From: DASPJL01 sp035628645
GTDB lineage: Bacteria; Bacteroidota; Bacteroidia; Cytophagales; Cyclobacteriaceae
Length of the DNA: 64,000 bases
Assembly (NCBI GenBank): GCA_035628645.1
Contig: DASPJL010000129.1
Coordinates: forward strand, 1 to 64,000
Reading direction: 5' to 3'
Each line of letters begins with the position of its first letter. The stretch's first letter is position 1. Below, piece after piece: positions 61,752-64,000 of this stretch. The position numbers and the translations under genes are program-made. The notes beneath the pieces were generated by a model that had not been told where the DNA came from, did no database searches, and worked only from the letters and a program-made list of their open reading frames with translations.

Positions 61752-62354
61752 ATGTCAAAAGAAGAAAAAGACGAAGCGAGCAATTTTTTTACGGCTGACA
61801 GAACAAAAAGCTTTTACGTCTGGATAAATACCAAAGATATTTATGCAAACCATAATGCCAATCTCGTAGGCTCTTTTGTCTCAAACTCCAATAAAGAAGA
61901 CAACTTGATGTTTATCCCCAATAAAAACTTCAGTGGATACATAAGTCCTTTTCAGGGTAATTTATTAAGAAGCTATGGTGCGGAATACAATCTCGAAAAA
62001 ACGAGGAAAGAAAGTTATTCCAGTTACCCTTCCCGGTTGGTTGCTACCTTTTTATTTGAAAAAGAGGAAGAAGCAATGAGGTATAAAGAAACCCATGAAT
62101 TTCATGTAGCCAATAGAGAATTAAAAGTGGGAAAAACCGTCGGGTCATATATGTATTCGCGCCATGATTTATCTTGGATCGATTTTTTAAGATCGCCTTT
62201 TTTAATAGACAAAGAGACTGTTAATTCTATGGTACACTCCTACTGGAGAGGAGAATCCGTTCAGGATTTCAAACTTGAATTGATGGAAAAGGCAATATCA
62301 GCTAGGGCGGAGTCTATTTATGAGGTTTTATATATTGGAAGGATAGACTTCTAA
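61752..62354 (+). CDS. Hypothetical protein (200 aa)
   Basis: I do not recognise a family. It is soluble, with no signal peptide, and is predicted mixed alpha/beta. It has aromatic-rich parts (SKSFYVWINTKDIYANHN-like start, residues 18-36) and a C-terminal segment with Tyr-Trp-Arg-Gly and IGRIDF. It follows the RDD gene by about 100 bases on the same strand and may be cotranscribed, though no other support exists. It could be an effector or enzyme; nothing decides. Confidence 0.6.
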   Translation: MSKEEKDEASNFFTADRTKSFYVWINTKDIYANHNANLVGSFVSNSNKEDNLMFIPNKNFSGYISPFQGNLLRSYGAEYNLEKTRKESYSSYPSRLVATFLFEKEEEAMRYKETHEFHVANRELKVGKTVGSYMYSRHDLSWIDFLRSPFLIDKETVNSMVHSYWRGESVQDFKLELMEKAISARAESIYEVLYIGRIDF

Positions 62355-62937
62355 ATATCAAAATTTTATAAGTTTCACATTTACTATTTATCACTAATTT
62401 TTTCTGCTTCTCAAGGTAATTTTACAACCTATAAGCTCTCTCTAAATTTTTACAAAAAAAGCTTAGTCGGCCCATTTAAAGTTTTCGTCTAAGATTTATT
62501 TGCATTCATCGAAAAAAAATTAATTTTTATTTTTTATATAAAGTACTATTTTTACAAAAAACGACCAATTATCCTAGTGATTTATTGCCTTTTTTAACTA
62601 GATTATTATTAAAAAAATAAAAAATAATCAAAATTTTAAAAATTAAATAAAAACAGTAAATGCAAAAAAAATCCTTAAACCAGCTAACAAAAATGATACT
62701 TAAAACTTCAACCAACTTCCTATCTATCAATCCCAAAATCCTTTTTTTTATAAAATCGGATTATAAAAAAACTGCAAGCATTTACCTTGCAAATGCCCCT
62801 TTGTCAAAACGTTTTCCTGGCTCAGTCTCTAACTGTTTCTAATTACAGTAAGGTTTGAAATAAATATGGAGGATAAAATTTATGACTTCCTCTCATATTT
62901 GTTATATCCTTTTTTAATATAATTTAAAATAACAGCT
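62355..62937. other. 583-bp gene-poor spacer
   Basis: AT-rich with long A and T runs. A 60-codon frame at 62660-62842 has a biased and implausible product, so I do not count it. Just upstream of the esterase, 62871-62916 shows a weak AGGATA / TATCCT pairing. The promoter of the esterase must be in the last part. Confidence 0.45.
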
Positions 62938-64000
62938 ATGGAAAAAATTTTTATCAGACATGATAATACTATTCTTTTGCCTTTTTTTAAGAAGATCACC
63001 CTTACACTTTCAATAATTGTACTGGCATCTTTTTCAATTTTGGCTCAAACATCTCCTGCTTCCCGACAAGTTGCCCGACCAAAAGGAACAACAGGATCAT
63101 ATTATGGGTATTATGAGTATTTACCTTCAAATTATTCTTCTTCCAGTAATCTTCCGGTGGTTATTTTCTTTCACGGAGTGGGAGAAGCAGGCAATGGTAC
63201 CACTGATTTATCACGAGTACTTAGAAATGGACCACCGAAAGAGGTTCAAAATGGAAAAGATTATCCTTTTATTCTTATTTCTCCACAACACAATGATGGA
63301 TGGTGGAACACTGTAGGAATAAACTTAATGCTTGAACATATTAAGAAAACTTATAAGATAGATACTGATCGCATATACGTGACCGGTTTATCTGCAGGAG
63401 GTTATGGAACATGGGCCGCAGGGCAGGGATTTGCCTCTCAACTTGCTGCAATAGTACCAATTTGCGGATGTGGAAATAGTTCACAAGCTACGAATTTAAA
63501 AAATTTACCAATATGGGCATTCCATAATTCAGGAGATCCAGTAGTTCAGACTTCTTGTAGTACGGTAATGGTGGATGCAGTAAAAAAAGCAGGCGGTTCT
63601 CCAAAGTTAACTATTTACCAAAGCAATTCACATGATGCCTGGACTGCTACTTATAAAAGTCAGGAAATGTGGGATTGGTTGCTTGCACAAAGAAGATCGG
63701 GATCAACTACAGAACCTTCTCCAAATAAAGCTCCTGTGGCAAATGCCGGATCTGATGTTTCGATAACTTTGCCAACCAATTCTGTTATCCTAAGGGGAAC
63801 GGCTTCTGATTCCGATGGTTCTATCTCAAAATATTTGTGGACAAAGGTAAGTGGACCAAATGCAACATTAACCAATACCAATACATCCGTATTAACGGCT
63901 TCAGGTCTAGTTGCTGGAAATTATATATTCAGATTAACAGCAACGGATAATGATAATTCTTCAGATTATGATGATGTGACTGTGATGGTAGAAGAAGAAA
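62938..64000 (+). CDS. Secreted esterase with PKD-type domain (partial at right edge)
   Basis: The frame runs from the ATG at 62938 to the window end, without a stop, about 354 residues. A signal peptide ends at about SILAQ (residue 37). The N-terminal catalytic domain is a feruloyl-esterase/PHB-depolymerase-like alpha/beta hydrolase with Ser152 (GLSAGG), Asp200 (SGDPV) and His232 (SHDAW), and FFHGVGEAGNGT near the oxyanion hole. A linker (about 260) leads into a PKD-type beta domain (ANAGSDVSITLPTNS, then LTATDNDNSSDYDDVTVMVE). Such enzymes deacetylate or deesterify plant or marine polysaccharides outside the cell. More domains, perhaps a type IX secretion signal, should lie beyond the edge. 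Confidence 0.88.
   Translation, partial: MEKIFIRHDNTILLPFFKKITLTLSIIVLASFSILAQTSPASRQVARPKGTTGSYYGYYEYLPSNYSSSSNLPVVIFFHGVGEAGNGTTDLSRVLRNGPPKEVQNGKDYPFILISPQHNDGWWNTVGINLMLEHIKKTYKIDTDRIYVTGLSAGGYGTWAAGQGFASQLAAIVPICGCGNSSQATNLKNLPIWAFHNSGDPVVQTSCSTVMVDAVKKAGGSPKLTIYQSNSHDAWTATYKSQEMWDWLLAQRRSGSTTEPSPNKAPVANAGSDVSITLPTNSVILRGTASDSDGSISKYLWTKVSGPNATLTNTNTSVLTASGLVAGNYIFRLTATDNDNSSDYDDVTVMVEEE

Noticed and set aside
62660..62842. 60-codon plus-strand frame
   Set aside because: It lies in a T/A-run spacer, its product has no realistic domain pattern, and no promoter or terminator fits.
1..64000. Prophage, integrase, transposase, retron or toxin-antitoxin genes
   Set aside because: No integrase, terminase, reverse transcriptase or recognisable toxin is found among the readable frames.

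Overview
The window reads as chromosomal DNA of a Bacteroidota bacterium, most likely of the Cytophagia/Cytophagales type. The evidence is mixed. Base composition is AT-rich. Most starts lack a Shine-Dalgarno sequence, and several genes appear to start at TTG or GTG. Both tRNA genes are preceded by TTTG-N19-TAnnTTTG-like promoters, the form known for the Bacteroidota primary sigma factor. The gene content also fits: bacillithiol-type reductase YpdA, a menaquinone cluster, DUF4142 lipoprotein, MoxR/DUF58 operon, many lipoproteins and a secreted PKD-domain esterase. I saw no phage, transposase, CRISPR array, rRNA or reverse transcriptase.

Layout. 1-3.3 kb: end of an RND efflux adaptor and its complete permease. 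3.4-7.2 kb: an accessory-looking stretch of small unknown genes, an XRE-coiled-coil regulator convergent with a membrane-anchored TPR protein, and a 65-aa lipoprotein-like peptide. 7.2-12.2 kb: gyrA followed closely by a periplasmic TPR gene, and an acidic outer-membrane protein. 12.4-16.3 kb: DUF4142 lipoprotein, tRNA-Asp, two small proteins, a Tat-exported PhoX-like phosphatase and a YebC/TACO1 protein. 16.8-22.3 kb: unknown gene + ypdA; then on the minus strand proC, a dipeptide epimerase, a KBL-like PLP transferase and an anti-sigma-like TPR protein. 22.6-30.9 kb: NUDIX hydrolase, tRNA-Arg, orphan two-component proteins, alpha/beta hydrolase, porin-like protein, SRPBCC protein and a membrane metallophosphoesterase. 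31.2-38.0 kb: a complete tetR-tolC-adaptor-RND efflux operon. 38.2-47.3 kb: hydrolase, repeat-rich spacer, cation/proton antiporter, YkgJ, CvfB, MurB, helical protein and GNAT. 47.4-53.2 kb: menaquinone genes (thioesterase, menF, menD, menB, menE; no menC). 53.2-61.7 kb: histidine phosphatase, then a DUF58/MoxR/DUF4350/DUF4129/SpoIIM operon with a divergent RDD gene. 61.7-64 kb: an unknown protein and the start of a large secreted esterase.

How the parts work together. The two RND systems export drugs, metals or lipids. The men genes supply the respiratory quinone. The MoxR operon looks like a conserved envelope-associated chaperone/membrane module. gyrA, murB, proC and the tRNAs are housekeeping.

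The least explained parts are non-coding repeats and the small-gene locus. Two arrays (about 13.5 and 39.3 kb) share an exact 11-bp period and a YTAYAGYGA core. A 58-bp element occurs at 16.7 and 39.1 kb. A 31-bp palindromic element occurs at 3.4 and 34.7 kb. The peptide / TPR / XRE locus (4.5-6.7 kb) is arranged like a peptide-sensing system, but that reading is inference only. All calls are from reading the sequence and translations by eye; no similarity search was run.
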